Of a stretch of DNA of 64,000 nt, positions 25,730 to 35,419 are shown piece after piece. Position 1 is the first letter of the stretch. Each line of letters opens with the position of its first letter. The translations under genes and the position numbers were made by a program. Source of the stretch: Noviherbaspirillum sedimenti (lineage in GTDB: Bacteria > Pseudomonadota > Gammaproteobacteria > Burkholderiales > Burkholderiaceae_D); NCBI RefSeq assembly GCF_003590835.1, contig NZ_QYUQ01000002.1:2108001-2172000 (forward strand). The letters run 5' to 3'. The notes under the pieces were generated by a model. The model was not told the origin of the DNA and did not search any database. It saw only the letters and a list, made by a program, of their open reading frames with translations.

Positions 25730-25756
25730 GGGGAAAATTACTGGAGGAAAGGCACT

Positions 25757-25912
25757 ATGCCTGGTCGGGTTTCCCCCTGGCTTTGCAACACTTCTCCGGA
25801 TCGCCCCGTGCCTCGGCCCGGACCATCGCAAGACCTGTTCCCGATTTTGCAAAGCCGTTTGCCCGTATGCTTCGATTGCCTGCCGCTCCCCGTCCTACCG
25901 CACGCCGCCTGA
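25757..25912 (+). CDS. possible upstream ORF (51 aa) overlapping the hydrolase start
   Basis: ATG at 25757 lies behind the promoter at 25702-25729 and an excellent ribosome site, but its frame differs from the hydrolase. It begins MPGRVSPWLCNTSPDRPVPR, is Pro-rich with no domain, and ends at 25912 after the hydrolase's ATG at 25867. It could be a leader coupled to the hydrolase, or show that the hydrolase's 5' end carries a frameshift. Confidence 0.25.
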   Translation: MPGRVSPWLCNTSPDRPVPRPGPSQDLFPILQSRLPVCFDCLPLPVLPHAA

Positions 25913-27129
25913 TGTTGCTTCTGGCACTCGCCGCCCTTCCCGCCATTGCCCTGTGGACCAATGATTGCGTGGCGCAGAGGGCCGCGCCGCTCGACCCGGG
26001 CTTGAATGAAGCCGTGGTCATGATCCCGGTGCAGTCCCGACCCGCCTCATGGAGCGGCAAGCAAGAAAAATCGAGCGGCGCCGATGTCGCCGCTGCGACG
26101 GGCAAGGCCCCTGCGACGGCGCAAGCGCACGGCTGGAATGGCGCACTGGAAACCACGATATTCATGCCGCCCGGCGAAGGCCCTTTTCCCCTGCTGATAC
26201 TCAACCACGGCAAGTCCCTGGGCGATCCGCGGGCGCAGGAACGCACACGCTTTCTCGCCATCAGCCGCGAATTCGTCAAGCGCGGCTACGTCGTGGTGAT
26301 CCCGATGCGCACCGGATTTTCCAGGTCCAGCGGCGAATATCTCGAACAGCATTGCGATATGACCGCCAACGGTCAGATCCAGGCCGATGACTTGCACGAT
26401 GTGCTGGCCTATGCAGTGCGGCAGCCGTGGGCCGATCCGGACCGCATCCTGGTCGGCGGACAGTCATACGGCGGCCTGACGGCAATGGCTTTTGCCACGC
26501 ACGATTTTCCGGGCGTCAAAGGCGTGCTCAATTTCGCCGGCGGCTTGCGCACCGAAGGCTGTCGATGGAAAGCATCGCTGGTGCGTGCCTTCGGCACCTA
26601 CGGCGGCCAGACCCGTATCCCCAGCCTCTGGTTCTATGGCGAAAACGACAGCTACTTCAACCACGAACTGGCCAGCAAGATGCACCAGGCATATACCCAT
26701 GCCGGCGGCAAGGCGACCCTGGTCAAATTCGGCGCCTTCAAGAACGATGCGCATGCCATGAGCGGCAGCCGCGATGGCGTGCGCATCTGGTGGCCGGAAA
26801 CCGAGAAATTCCTGCGCCGGATCGGTATGCCCGCCGAGGAAATTTTCAACATCGCAGAACCGGCCCCGCCCGCGAGCAGCGATTTTGCCGCGATTGCCGA
26901 TGCTACTGCCGTGCCGCACCTGCAAGAGCAGGGGCGCGAGCAATATCGCAAATTCCTGACCAGATCCCAGCCGCGCGCCTTTGCCCTGTCGCCCAGCGGC
27001 GCCTGGAGCTGGGTCGAAGATGGCGACGACCCGGCCGAACGCGCCCTGGCCAATTGCCAGAAAAACAGCGCCGCGCCGTGCAAGCTGTATGCCATCGACG
27101 ACAAGGTGGTATGGTCCGACAAGACCTGA
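25867..27129 (+). CDS. exported alpha/beta hydrolase (dienelactone hydrolase-like)
   Basis: A 420-residue alpha/beta hydrolase. From ATG 25867 the N-terminus is a Sec signal (RRLMLLLALAALPAIALW). Catalytic elements: LLILNHGKS near residue 105, nucleophile in VGGQSYGGLTAM near 200, acid in FYGENDSYF near 260, and His in FKNDAHAMSG near 290. A C-terminal extension with QYRKFLTRSQPRAFALSP and PCKLYAIDDKVVW forms a separate small domain. The frame is open upstream to 25651, but the promoter lies downstream of that point and the signal peptide starts at 25867, so this start is preferred although no good ribosome site precedes it. Substrate unknown. Confidence 0.8.
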   Translation: MLRLPAAPRPTARRLMLLLALAALPAIALWTNDCVAQRAAPLDPGLNEAVVMIPVQSRPASWSGKQEKSSGADVAAATGKAPATAQAHGWNGALETTIFMPPGEGPFPLLILNHGKSLGDPRAQERTRFLAISREFVKRGYVVVIPMRTGFSRSSGEYLEQHCDMTANGQIQADDLHDVLAYAVRQPWADPDRILVGGQSYGGLTAMAFATHDFPGVKGVLNFAGGLRTEGCRWKASLVRAFGTYGGQTRIPSLWFYGENDSYFNHELASKMHQAYTHAGGKATLVKFGAFKNDAHAMSGSRDGVRIWWPETEKFLRRIGMPAEEIFNIAEPAPPASSDFAAIADATAVPHLQEQGREQYRKFLTRSQPRAFALSPSGAWSWVEDGDDPAERALANCQKNSAAPCKLYAIDDKVVWSDKT

Positions 27130-27152
27130 GGGCCGCAGCCCACCGATAAATA

Positions 27153-27183
27153 AAAACGCCGCAGGCCAGCGCGGCGTTTTTTT
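27153..27183. terminator. bidirectional intrinsic terminator
   Basis: Stem AAAACGCCGC / GCGGCGTTTT (27153-27162 with 27171-27180), eight-base loop, ending in a T-run to 27183 on the plus strand and A-run at the other side, so it can end both the hydrolase gene and the convergent carboxymuconolactone decarboxylase-like gene. Confidence 0.9.
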
Positions 27184-27192
27184 ATGCGCGGC

Positions 27193-27570
27193 TCAGACCT
27201 TGCCCGCTTCTTTCAGTACTTCGTGCGCAGCGCGGAAGGCTTCCACCGCCAGCGGCACGCCGCAATACACGGTGGCATGCAGCAACACTTCACGAATTTC
27301 ATCGACGCTGGCGCCATTGTTCAGGGCGCCACGCACATGGCCCTTCAATTCATGCGAGCGGCCCAGCGCCGTCAGCATCGACAAGGTAACCAAACTGCGG
27401 GTCTTCAAATCCAGCCCTTCGCGGCACCATACCGTGCCCCAGGCATTGCGGGTGATGTAATCCTGCAAGGGTTTGGTGAAGTCATCGACATTGGCAAAGG
27501 CCTTTTCGACAAAAGCATCGCCCATCACTTGCTTGCGCACCTGTAAGCCATCCTCGTATTGCTCGTCCAT
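27193..27570 (-). CDS. carboxymuconolactone decarboxylase family protein (PcaC-like)
   Basis: A 125-residue all-helical protein of the CMD/AhpD superfamily. The sequence follows PcaC: DFTKPLQDYITRNAWGTVWCREGLD..., RSLVTLSMLTALGR near residue 57, ELKGHVRGALNNG near 72 and EVLLHATVYCGVPLAVEAFR near 92. It lacks the CxxC redox pair of AhpD, so 4-carboxymuconolactone decarboxylation (beta-ketoadipate pathway) is the best guess, but no other pca gene is nearby. A longer reading to 27678 is rejected because it overlaps the divergent YgiQ 5' region; ATG 27570 has GGAACCGG upstream. Confidence 0.85.
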   Translation of the reverse strand: MDEQYEDGLQVRKQVMGDAFVEKAFANVDDFTKPLQDYITRNAWGTVWCREGLDLKTRSLVTLSMLTALGRSHELKGHVRGALNNGASVDEIREVLLHATVYCGVPLAVEAFRAAHEVLKEAGKV

Positions 27571-27788
27571 GTCCGGTTCCCTGATCAAAAAAATAACTGT
27601 GGCACGATACGCCAAGGCGTCCCCAGGGTCAACGCCGTCGCCCTTCTCTAACGGCAACAGCATCGTGTAGGACGGCAAAATCCTTGTTATTTCAAGTAGT
27701 TAATGAATTTCCAAATGATTCAAGCCCCTCCGAAAAAAGCCTTGGCAGCCGATGCCGCCGGCCCGTTTCCTGTACAATCCGCCCCATC

Positions 27789-30092
27789 ATGCCTGCCCCG
27801 AAAAACCTGATTGCCTACGTCCCGAAAGGGTCCCGTCCCCGCTCCGCCCCCTTCCTGCCCATGTCGCGCAAGGAAATGGATGCGCTCGGCTGGGATGCCT
27901 GCGACATCATCCTGGTGACGGGCGATGCCTATATCGACCACCCCAGCTTCGGCATGGCGCTGGTCGGGCGCCTGCTGGAAGCACAGGGCTTCCGGGTCGG
28001 CATCATCAGCCAGCCCGACTGGCACTCGGCGGAACCCTTCCGCGCACTGGGCAAGCCGCGCCTGTATTTCGGCATCACCGCCGGCAACATGGATTCGATG
28101 GTCAACCGCTACACGTCCGACCGCAAGATCCGCTCCGACGATGCCTACACACCCAATGGCGAACCCAACAAGCGCCCCGACCGCGCCGCCACGGTGTATG
28201 CACAGCGCGCGCGCGAAGCCTACCCGGACACCAATATCGTCCTCGGCAGCATCGAGGCCAGCCTGCGCCGCATTGCCCATTACGATTACTGGTCGGACAA
28301 GGTACGCCGCTCGGTGCTGCCGGATACCAAGGCCGACATCCTCATCTATGGCAATGCCGAACGCGCCCTGCTCGACCTCACCCACCGCCTAGCGGCGGGC
28401 GAGCCGATCAAGAACATCCGCGACCTGCGCGGCACCGCCTTCATGGTGCCGGCCGGCTGGAAGCCGGCCGACGACTGGAGCGAGGTGAACTCGACCCGCA
28501 TCGACACGCCGGGCAAGATCGAGCAACACACCGACCCGTACGCGATGACACCGGCCGGGGAAGAGAACTGCGCGACCGGCAAGAATCCGCAAGCCGAGCC
28601 GCAAGCCGAAGCGCAATCCGAGGCGCAATTCAGGCCGATCAAGATCATGACGCGCGAAGAGCGCCAGGCGGCATTGAAGGAACAGCGCGACAAGAGCGTG
28701 GTGCGCCTGCCCTCCTACGAACAGGTCAAGGACGACCCGGTCATGTACGCACATGCCTCACGCGTGTTCCACATCGAATCCAACCCCGGCAATGCACGTG
28801 CGCTGGTGCAGGCGCATGGCGAGCGTGACGTCTGGCTCAATCCGCCGCCGCTGCCGCTGGCGATGGAAGACATGGATTACGTCTTCGACATGGCCTATGC
28901 GCGGGCGCCGCACCCGTCCTACGGCAAGGCAAAAATTCCCGCCTGGGACATGATCCGCTTCTCGGTCAACATCATGCGCGGCTGCTTCGGCGGCTGCACC
29001 TTCTGCTCGATCACCGAACACGAAGGCCGCATCATCCAGAGCCGCTCGGAACCGTCGATCCTGCGCGAGATCGAGAATATCCGCGACAAGACCAAGGGCT
29101 TCACCGGCACCATCTCGGACCTCGGCGGGCCGACTGCCAACATGTACCGCCTGGCCTGCAAGGACAAGAAGATCGAGGAATCGTGCAAGCGCCTGTCCTG
29201 CGTGTACCCGACCATTTGCTCGAACCTCAACACCGACCACAGCAAGCTGATCCAGCTCTACCGCAAGGCGCGCGCCATCCCCGGCGTGAAGAAAATCCTG
29301 ATCAGTTCCGGCCTGCGCTACGACCTCGCCGTGCGCTCGCCCGAATACGTCAAGGAACTGGTGACACACCACGTCGGCGGCTTGCTGAAGATCGCGCCGG
29401 AACATTCCGAAGACGGCCCGCTGTCGAAGATGATGAAGCCCGGCATGGGCGCCTACCACCGCTTCAAGGAATTGTTCGAGAAGTATTCGAAGGAAGCCGG
29501 CAAGGAACAGTACCTGATTCCCTACTTCATCGCCGCCCACCCCGGCACCACCGATGAAGACATGCTGAACCTGGCGCTGTGGCTGAAGAAAAACGACTTC
29601 CGCCTCGACCAGGTGCAGACCTTCCTGCCCACGCCGATGGCGCTGGCGACCACCATGTACCACACAAGGAAGAATCCGCTGCACAAGGTGACCGGGGATT
29701 CGGAAGCCGTGGAGACGCCGCGCCTGGGCAAGGTGCGCAAGCTGCACAAGGCCTTCCTGCGCTACCACGACCCGGAAAACTGGCCGATCCTGCGCGAAGC
29801 CCTGCAGAAGATGGGACGCTCCGACCTGATCGGCAGCGGCGACCGCTGCCTGGTGCCGCGCAATACCGCGCCGAGCACAGCACTGAGCGCCATCGAAAAG
29901 CGCAAGGAAAGCCCGGCGCCGGCCAGGGTGGCCAAGCAATTCGGCCTGCCCAGGCCGCGTGACGGCGCCGCTATTGCGCGCACGCCGGCGGGCGGCCGAC
30001 TGCAGCGCAAGGGCGCAGGCCAGGCAACCGCGACTGCAGCGACCGGCAGGTCCGACAGGTCCGGCAAGCCTGCCCGCAGCGGCAGGAAATAA
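27789..30092 (+). CDS. YgiQ family radical SAM protein
   Basis: A 767-residue YgiQ-type radical SAM protein of unknown substrate. The N-terminal ~360 residues are a B12-binding-like domain ([29 protein letters not shown]); the radical SAM core has [17 protein letters not shown] with the CxxxCxxC cluster near 398-405; the C-terminal third is the YgiQ domain, ending in a low-complexity Arg/Gly/Lys tail. An Ala/Gln/Glu-rich insertion ([13 protein letters not shown]) near 275 is not part of the core. ATG at 27789 gives the usual N-terminus; the open frame back to 27684 is unsupported and no ribosome site is seen. Confidence 0.93.
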   Translation: MPAPKNLIAYVPKGSRPRSAPFLPMSRKEMDALGWDACDIILVTGDAYIDHPSFGMALVGRLLEAQGFRVGIISQPDWHSAEPFRALGKPRLYFGITAGNMDSMVNRYTSDRKIRSDDAYTPNGEPNKRPDRAATVYAQRAREAYPDTNIVLGSIEASLRRIAHYDYWSDKVRRSVLPDTKADILIYGNAERALLDLTHRLAAGEPIKNIRDLRGTAFMVPAGWKPADDWSEVNSTRIDTPGKIEQHTDPYAMTPAGEENCATGKNPQAEPQAEAQSEAQFRPIKIMTREERQAALKEQRDKSVVRLPSYEQVKDDPVMYAHASRVFHIESNPGNARALVQAHGERDVWLNPPPLPLAMEDMDYVFDMAYARAPHPSYGKAKIPAWDMIRFSVNIMRGCFGGCTFCSITEHEGRIIQSRSEPSILREIENIRDKTKGFTGTISDLGGPTANMYRLACKDKKIEESCKRLSCVYPTICSNLNTDHSKLIQLYRKARAIPGVKKILISSGLRYDLAVRSPEYVKELVTHHVGGLLKIAPEHSEDGPLSKMMKPGMGAYHRFKELFEKYSKEAGKEQYLIPYFIAAHPGTTDEDMLNLALWLKKNDFRLDQVQTFLPTPMALATTMYHTRKNPLHKVTGDSEAVETPRLGKVRKLHKAFLRYHDPENWPILREALQKMGRSDLIGSGDRCLVPRNTAPSTALSAIEKRKESPAPARVAKQFGLPRPRDGAAIARTPAGGRLQRKGAGQATATAATGRSDRSGKPARSGRK

Positions 30093-30128
30093 TCTGGCCG
30101 ATCCGCGCGGGTGGCGGGTGTAGCGGAC

Positions 30129-31328
30129 TCAGGCGGCAACGCCTGGATCCAGCAGTTGCCCGCGATACAGCGCGGCGATCAGGTCCGACTGCGTCAGCAT
30201 GCCCGCCAGACGCCCTTCGACATCCACTACAGGCACATGGTGCTTGCCGCCGTTCGACAGCACAGGCACCAGTTCGACGATGTGCGTATCCGTGCTGGCA
30301 GTCAGCACGCCCTTGCTCATGATTTGCCCCACCACGTCCGGCTTGTCGGTATGTGTCTCGCCGCTGGGCCGCACCAGTTGCCGCAGCTTGTCGTTGACGC
30401 TGCCGAATTTATCGGGATTGGCGTGCTTCAGGAAATCCACCAGGGTGACGATGCCCACCACCCGCCGCGCCCGGTTGACCACCGGCAGTGCCTTGATCCG
30501 ATGCCAGTGCAGCAAATTCCAGGCTTCGTCCAGCGGCGTGCCGAATTCGACCGTGATGACGTCGCGCGACATGATGTCGGCGCAGGTAATCTCGCCCAGG
30601 CGACGGCGGAACGCATGCCGCTCGGTTTGCATGAACAGTTCTTCCAGGTCGTCGCGGCTGATATCCAGCATCTGGTTGTATTGTTTGAGCACATCATCCA
30701 GATCCTGCGGCGTGAAGCCGAGGCGGTCGATCGGCGGTGCATCGGCGGTACGGTGGAGATTCGCATGCTCGGGCTGCAAGGCGTGCGGATAGCGGCGCCC
30801 GGTCGCATTGTTGAAGAACAGCGCCAGCAACAAGAGCAATACCGAATTGAGCGCCACCGGCATCAGCACGAAGCCATAGCCCAGCGCCCGCACCGCCGGC
30901 CCGCCCAGCACGGCCATCAGCGCAATGGCGCCGCTGGGCGGGTGCAGGCAGCGCAAGGCCAGCATCGCCGCAATCGCCAGGGTCAGCGCGATCGCCGAAC
31001 CCCAGAGCGGATCGACGACCCAGCCGGCAATGGCAACCCCGATCGCCGCCGATAGCGTATTACCCCCAATGATGGACCAGGGTTGCGCCAGGGGGCTGGA
31101 TGGCACGGCAAACAGCAAGATCGCCGACGCGCCCATCGGCGCGATCAACAACGGCACGGCAGCGCCCGGCCCCAGCGCCAGCCGTGTCGCCAGACCCGTC
31201 AGGAGGATGCCGAACAAGGCGCCGCAACAAGCGCGCAGGCGCTCCGCGCCATTGATCGGCACCGGTTGCGGCAAAAAGGATTTGATCCAGGACGACAGGG
31301 ACCGGCCGCGCGACAGAATATTGCGCAT
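30129..31328 (-). CDS. HPP family membrane protein with two CBS domains
   Basis: A 399-residue inner-membrane protein. Four or more hydrophobic helices in the first 200 residues form the HPP domain, with the family signature CLHPPSGAIALMAVLGG near 130; the C-terminal half has two CBS modules (CADIMSRDVITVEFGTPLDEAW near 250 and GQIMSKGVLTASTDTHIVELVPVLS near 330) that usually bind adenylates. HPP proteins have been linked to nitrite transport in plastids, but the bacterial role is unclear. The ATG at 31328 begins a normal N-terminus; the longer reading to 31412 has no ribosome site. Confidence 0.88.
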   Translation of the reverse strand: MRNILSRGRSLSSWIKSFLPQPVPINGAERLRACCGALFGILLTGLATRLALGPGAAVPLLIAPMGASAILLFAVPSSPLAQPWSIIGGNTLSAAIGVAIAGWVVDPLWGSAIALTLAIAAMLALRCLHPPSGAIALMAVLGGPAVRALGYGFVLMPVALNSVLLLLLALFFNNATGRRYPHALQPEHANLHRTADAPPIDRLGFTPQDLDDVLKQYNQMLDISRDDLEELFMQTERHAFRRRLGEITCADIMSRDVITVEFGTPLDEAWNLLHWHRIKALPVVNRARRVVGIVTLVDFLKHANPDKFGSVNDKLRQLVRPSGETHTDKPDVVGQIMSKGVLTASTDTHIVELVPVLSNGGKHHVPVVDVEGRLAGMLTQSDLIAALYRGQLLDPGVAA

Positions 31329-31482
31329 GCTTGGCTTCACTCCAAAATGCAAAGCGACAGAGTTTACACCGGTCCACGCGTCAGCGGCCGAATTGGCGCC
31401 AGGGTGTTGCACCTGCTAGAATTGCAAAACGCGTTCCCTTCGGATTGCCTGTGCCTCCCCAAATTTACGGATAGACATCGCC

Positions 31483-31863
31483 TTGTCCCTGCCTTCCTCG
31501 CCGACTGCCCTGCATCGACGTCCTGCCCTGAGCACCTTGCTGCTCGTGCTGGCGTTGCTGTTTGCGCAATGGCTGGGACTGGCGCACCGCATCGAACACG
31601 CCGGCCTGGCGCAACCGGCCCAAACAGTCCAACTAGCCCAGGCTGGCCAGGCGTCCCTGCAGACGAACGCCAACTACGACAAATCCCTCGAACATTCCTG
31701 CGCCCTGTTCGATGCGACCGCACTTGCCGCCGCATTGAACTCGCCGCCAGTGAGCCTGGCGGTCGTGCCGGGCGCCCAGGTGCTGGCGCTATGGCTCGCC
31801 TTCGCCTCCTGGGACGCCCCCTTCCTGCGGCATTTTTCCTCGCGCGCGCCGCCGCCTGTCTGA
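31483..31863 (+). CDS. small exported/membrane-anchored protein upstream of TonB receptor
   Basis: A 126-residue protein starting at TTG (31483), with an N-terminal hydrophobic segment (LSTLLLVLALLFAQWLGLAH) that is a signal or anchor. After it come spaced His/Cys residues (HRIEHA, then EHSCALFD) and a second hydrophobic stretch near 95-110. I do not recognise a named family; proteins of this shape often sit directly upstream of metal-related TonB receptors. It lies 86 bases before the ZnuD-like receptor gene on the same strand, so a metal-linked role is inferred. The start codon is uncertain. Confidence 0.65.
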   Translation: MSLPSSPTALHRRPALSTLLLVLALLFAQWLGLAHRIEHAGLAQPAQTVQLAQAGQASLQTNANYDKSLEHSCALFDATALAAALNSPPVSLAVVPGAQVLALWLAFASWDAPFLRHFSSRAPPPV

Positions 31864-31948
31864 TCTCCTGCGCTTTACCCGACTTTCCGTGAACCGTCCG
31901 CCTGTCGCATGGCGGCGCTTCGCGCATTAATCTATTCAGGAAATCAGC

Positions 31949-33970
31949 ATGAACTTTCAACGTACGCCCATGGCGCGCGCAATGGTTACCGCCATGGCCG
32001 CCGCGGCCAGCCTGCCGCTGCACGCCCTCGCCCAGACCGAACCGCAAACCCTCGCACCCGTGGTGGTCAGCGCCACCCCTTTCAGCGCCAGCGAAGATGC
32101 GCAAATCCTTACCCCGGCCAAGATCCTGGCCGGCAGCGAATTGCGCGACAAGCTGGGCACCTCGCTCGGTGAGACCCTGTCGCACGAACTGGGCGTGTCT
32201 GCCTCGGCCTTCGGCGCCGGCGCTTCGCGCCCCATCATCCGCGGCATGGAAGGGCCGCGCGTAAAAATCCTGCAAAACGGCATGGCGGTGTCCGACGTCT
32301 CCAGCCTGTCGAATGACCACGCGGTCGCCGCCGATTTCGGCACGGCGCGCCAGATCGAAATCCTGCGCGGACCGGCTGCACTGCTGTACGGCTCCGGCGC
32401 CATTGGCGGCTTGGTCAACGTCGTCAATGAACGCATCCCCACCATGCTGCTGCCCAAGCCCACCGGTGAAGCCGAGTTGCGCGCAAGTTCGGCCGATCGC
32501 GGCAAAGCGCTGTCGCTCGCCGTCGATGGCAGCGCCGGCAATATCGGCCTGCACCTCGATGCGCAGGTCCACGAGACCGACGACTATCGCATCCCGGGTC
32601 TGGCTGCGCCGGCCAATCCGGCATCGGCGTCCGGCCGCCTGCCCAACGCTTTCACGCGCCAGCGCAATGTGGGGTTGGGAATGTCGCACGTGGCTGACTG
32701 GGGCCACATCGGCGCCTCGGTCGGCACACTCGACGACCATTACGGCATCCCTACCGACGAGCGCGCCTTCATTGATCTCAAAAAAAACCGCTACGATGTG
32801 GATGGCCTGTTCAAGGACCCGCTGCCCGGACTGGCCGCGATCAAGTTCAAGCTCGGCGCCACCGACTACACGCACACCGAAAAGCAGCAGGATGGCACGC
32901 CCGTCACCGACTTCCTCAACCGCACGCTGGAAGCCCGCCTTGAAGCCACGCACCTGCCGCTGGCTGGCTGGCGCGGCAGTTTCGGCATGCAGACCGAGCA
33001 CAGCAACTTCGCGGCGCTGTCGGCCGCCACCGGCACGCCCGACGCCGTGCCGAAAACCCGCTCGACTTCCGTGGCCGGATTCCTCGTCGAGGAACGCGAC
33101 TTCGGCCCGCTGCGCGCCAGCGCCGGCATGCGCATCGAAGCGGTCAAGCGCGCGCCGGATGCCGCCAGCGGCCTGGCGCGACGCAACTTCGACCTGGCTT
33201 CCTATTCGCTCGGCGGCCTGTGGCAATTCATGCCGGGCTATGGCGCCGGCCTCACCTGGTCGCGGGCCCAGCGCGCGCCGAGCACCGAAGAACTGTATTC
33301 CAACGGCCCGCACGAATCGACCTCGACTTTCGATATCGGCTCCCCGTCGCTCGGCAAGGAAACCTCGCACAATTTCGAAATCAGCCTGCAGAAAACCGCC
33401 GGGCTGATGCGCTGGAAAGCCAACCTGTTCCAGAACCAGGTGGACAATTTCGTCTACGGCCGCATCCCTGGAACCAGGGTGGACGAAGCCGGCGCAATCG
33501 ATCCGACCGGCGAATTCACGCAGCGCTTCTGGTCGCAAGGCGACGCCACCATCCGCGGCGCCGAAGCCGAAGTCAGCTACAACCTGCGCGGCGAAGGCTG
33601 GTCGCTGCGCGGCTTTGCCGACACTTCGCGCGGCCATCTCAAGGGTGCCGGCAATCTGCCGCTGCAACCGGCCACGCGCTATGGCGTCGATGTCGGCTAT
33701 CGCCAGGGCGACTGGCGCAGCGGCATATCACTGCTGCACGCGCAAAAGCAGGACCGCCTGGCCACCTTTGAAACCAGCCCCACGGCCGGCTACACGCAGG
33801 TTGATGCCAGCCTGTCATGGACTCAGCGGTACGGCCATTCCCGCATAACCTGGTTTGCGCTGGCAAAAAATTTGCTGGACCAGGACATTCGCGTAGCGAC
33901 CTCGGTGCTGAAGGATAGTGTGCCGCTGGCGGGCCGCAACCTGGTGCTGGGCATGCGCGTGAATTTTTAA
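31949..33970 (+). CDS. TonB-dependent outer-membrane receptor, ZnuD-like
   Basis: A 673-residue outer-membrane receptor with a signal peptide (cleavage near ALAQ, about residue 30), a TonB box-like APVVVSATPF, a plug domain (RPIIRGMEGPRVKILQNG, then VEILRGPAALLYGSGAIGG) and a 22-strand barrel ending in the terminal Phe of LGMRVNF. Resemblance to the zinc receptor ZnuD is clear in the plug and in ERAPSTEELYSNGPHE-like wording near 450. It would import a metal or metal complex using TonB energy. AGGAAA precedes the ATG. Paired with the small protein upstream; its 3' end overlaps the convergent Mut7-C gene by four bases. No Zur box was identified. Confidence 0.92.
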   Translation: MNFQRTPMARAMVTAMAAAASLPLHALAQTEPQTLAPVVVSATPFSASEDAQILTPAKILAGSELRDKLGTSLGETLSHELGVSASAFGAGASRPIIRGMEGPRVKILQNGMAVSDVSSLSNDHAVAADFGTARQIEILRGPAALLYGSGAIGGLVNVVNERIPTMLLPKPTGEAELRASSADRGKALSLAVDGSAGNIGLHLDAQVHETDDYRIPGLAAPANPASASGRLPNAFTRQRNVGLGMSHVADWGHIGASVGTLDDHYGIPTDERAFIDLKKNRYDVDGLFKDPLPGLAAIKFKLGATDYTHTEKQQDGTPVTDFLNRTLEARLEATHLPLAGWRGSFGMQTEHSNFAALSAATGTPDAVPKTRSTSVAGFLVEERDFGPLRASAGMRIEAVKRAPDAASGLARRNFDLASYSLGGLWQFMPGYGAGLTWSRAQRAPSTEELYSNGPHESTSTFDIGSPSLGKETSHNFEISLQKTAGLMRWKANLFQNQVDNFVYGRIPGTRVDEAGAIDPTGEFTQRFWSQGDATIRGAEAEVSYNLRGEGWSLRGFADTSRGHLKGAGNLPLQPATRYGVDVGYRQGDWRSGISLLHAQKQDRLATFETSPTAGYTQVDASLSWTQRYGHSRITWFALAKNLLDQDIRVATSVLKDSVPLAGRNLVLGMRVNF

Positions 33971-34734
33971 ATCAGGCGCTTGTCCATAAGCGGGCGCACC
34001 GCCTCCAGCAGGGCGGCGATGCGCTTGCGCATGCGCACCACATGCGATCCTTCCCAGTACACCTGGCCGCAACCGGCGCAGCGGCGAAAACGCTGATGGC
34101 AGGCGCCGCTGCGCGCAGGCAAATCATCTTCCACCGCATCCCTCGACACCGGCGCCAGCAAGCCGTTGCAATTCAGGCAGCGCGACAATGGCCTGATTTC
34201 GCCAGCCAGCCGATAACGCGCCATCACGTCCAGCAACTGCTGGTCGCCATCGATTGTGTACAGATAGCAGCCACGCGCCACCGGCTTGCGCATCAGGAGG
34301 TCGCGGTCGCGCGTCAGCACGATGCGTTGCTCCTGCACGGCGATGCGAACGATATCGTCGTCAGAAAAATCGTTGCGATACAAAACGTCGAATCCCAACA
34401 TGCGCAGATCGCGCGCCAGACGCCCCAGGTGGGCATCGGCGACAAACACTGAATGGCCCGACGGCTGCAACGATGCGCACGGCGGCGCCGGCATCAGGCA
34501 GGCGAATCGGGGATAGACACTGACATGATCCTGCTCGCGCAGGCGATAGGAAAAATCAACCGGTCGGCCATTCACCAGGATCAGCGCCACTTCCGTATGC
34601 GGCACGCCAAGCGCCTCGACCATGTGCTTGACGCTGGCATCCTGCGCGCAGACACGTTCGACGCTGCGCTGGCGCTGCGGCGGGGCGACGAACCGGTTGA
34701 GTTCGGCATAAAAGCGGAACCATGCGCTGGTCAC
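33967..34734 (-). CDS. Mut7-C RNAse domain protein with N-terminal ubiquitin-like domain
   Basis: A 255-residue protein. The first 80 residues are a ThiS/MoaD-like beta-grasp segment (FRFYAELNRFV.., LILVNGRPVDFSYRLREQDHVSVYP); then a Mut7-C PIN-like nuclease (VADAHLGRLARDLRMLGFD, IVLTRDRDLLM) near 100-170; and a zinc-ribbon of two Cys pairs (CLNCNG and CAGCGQVYW) near the C-terminus. The combination is a known domain architecture with unproven function, thought to act on RNA. It is downstream of the phasin gene by 26 bases and convergent with the TonB receptor gene. Confidence 0.9.
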   Translation of the reverse strand: MTSAWFRFYAELNRFVAPPQRQRSVERVCAQDASVKHMVEALGVPHTEVALILVNGRPVDFSYRLREQDHVSVYPRFACLMPAPPCASLQPSGHSVFVADAHLGRLARDLRMLGFDVLYRNDFSDDDIVRIAVQEQRIVLTRDRDLLMRKPVARGCYLYTIDGDQQLLDVMARYRLAGEIRPLSRCLNCNGLLAPVSRDAVEDDLPARSGACHQRFRRCAGCGQVYWEGSHVVRMRKRIAALLEAVRPLMDKRLI

Positions 34735-34760
34735 GATGCATCCGCAGCGCCCGCTCCCGC

Positions 34761-35315
34761 CTAATGCGAACGTACTTGCCTGGCGGCGCTGTCAAACTGC
34801 CTGGCGGCGGCGATGCAATTGGTTTCCAGCGTATCCAGGACTTGCCTGCTGGCCTGAATGATTTGTTCAAGACGTGCATTCGCATGATCGAAGCTCAGCT
34901 GCATCGCATGGATGAAGCGGCTGTATTCCCCGGGAGCGCTACGGGAAATATCGGCGACCAATTCTGCAATTTCCGTATTGGTTTCGGCCATCTGAGCACC
35001 GAGCAAGGCAATCAGCTCGGCGTGCGTACCGGCGGCAATCCCCGCACAATTGCAGGCATATGCAGCAGCGCGTCGGGAGGACGCCCGCGCCTGCGCTCCC
35101 GCCAGCATGGTCAGTTCCTGCGTGCTATGAGACTGCATACCCTGCCGTAACATTTCCCCGGCCTCTTGCAATGATGCTCTGGCAGCGGGCGCATTCAAAT
35201 CGGCAAACCTTCGCGCGCTGTCCAGGAGCTTGCCGTACAAAGCTGTATTCAAGTCGATTTGAATTTCCGTACTGCTCTGACTGGCATCGGAAAAATGATC
35301 GCGGAAAGTAAACAT
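34761..35315 (-). CDS. phasin family protein
   Basis: A 184-residue all-helical protein that would coat polyhydroxyalkanoate granules. Typical phasin features: an amphipathic start around LNTALYGKLLDSARRFADLN, then long Ala/Gln/Glu-rich helices, with a C-terminal tract AARQFDSAARQV. ATG at 35315 is taken because a GAGGAGG ribosome site precedes it; the reading to 35408 is unsupported. It indicates PHA storage, common in Burkholderiales. No other pha gene is visible nearby. Confidence 0.85.
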   Translation of the reverse strand: MFTFRDHFSDASQSSTEIQIDLNTALYGKLLDSARRFADLNAPAARASLQEAGEMLRQGMQSHSTQELTMLAGAQARASSRRAAAYACNCAGIAAGTHAELIALLGAQMAETNTEIAELVADISRSAPGEYSRFIHAMQLSFDHANARLEQIIQASRQVLDTLETNCIAAARQFDSAARQVRSH

Positions 35316-35419
35316 GATTGCCTCCTCGACTTCGACCGCTACAGATAATTTTATTGTAGGAGTCACAGCAGCGAAATCAAGAATAAAATTGTGCGGCGCA
35401 TCAATCAAATTTCAATAAT

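Noticed and set aside
31364..33667. 767-codon open frame on the minus strand
   Set aside because: It runs antisense to the TonB receptor; the receptor has full family motifs while this frame is Arg/Ala/Gly-rich with no recognisable domain, as expected for a GC-rich shadow.
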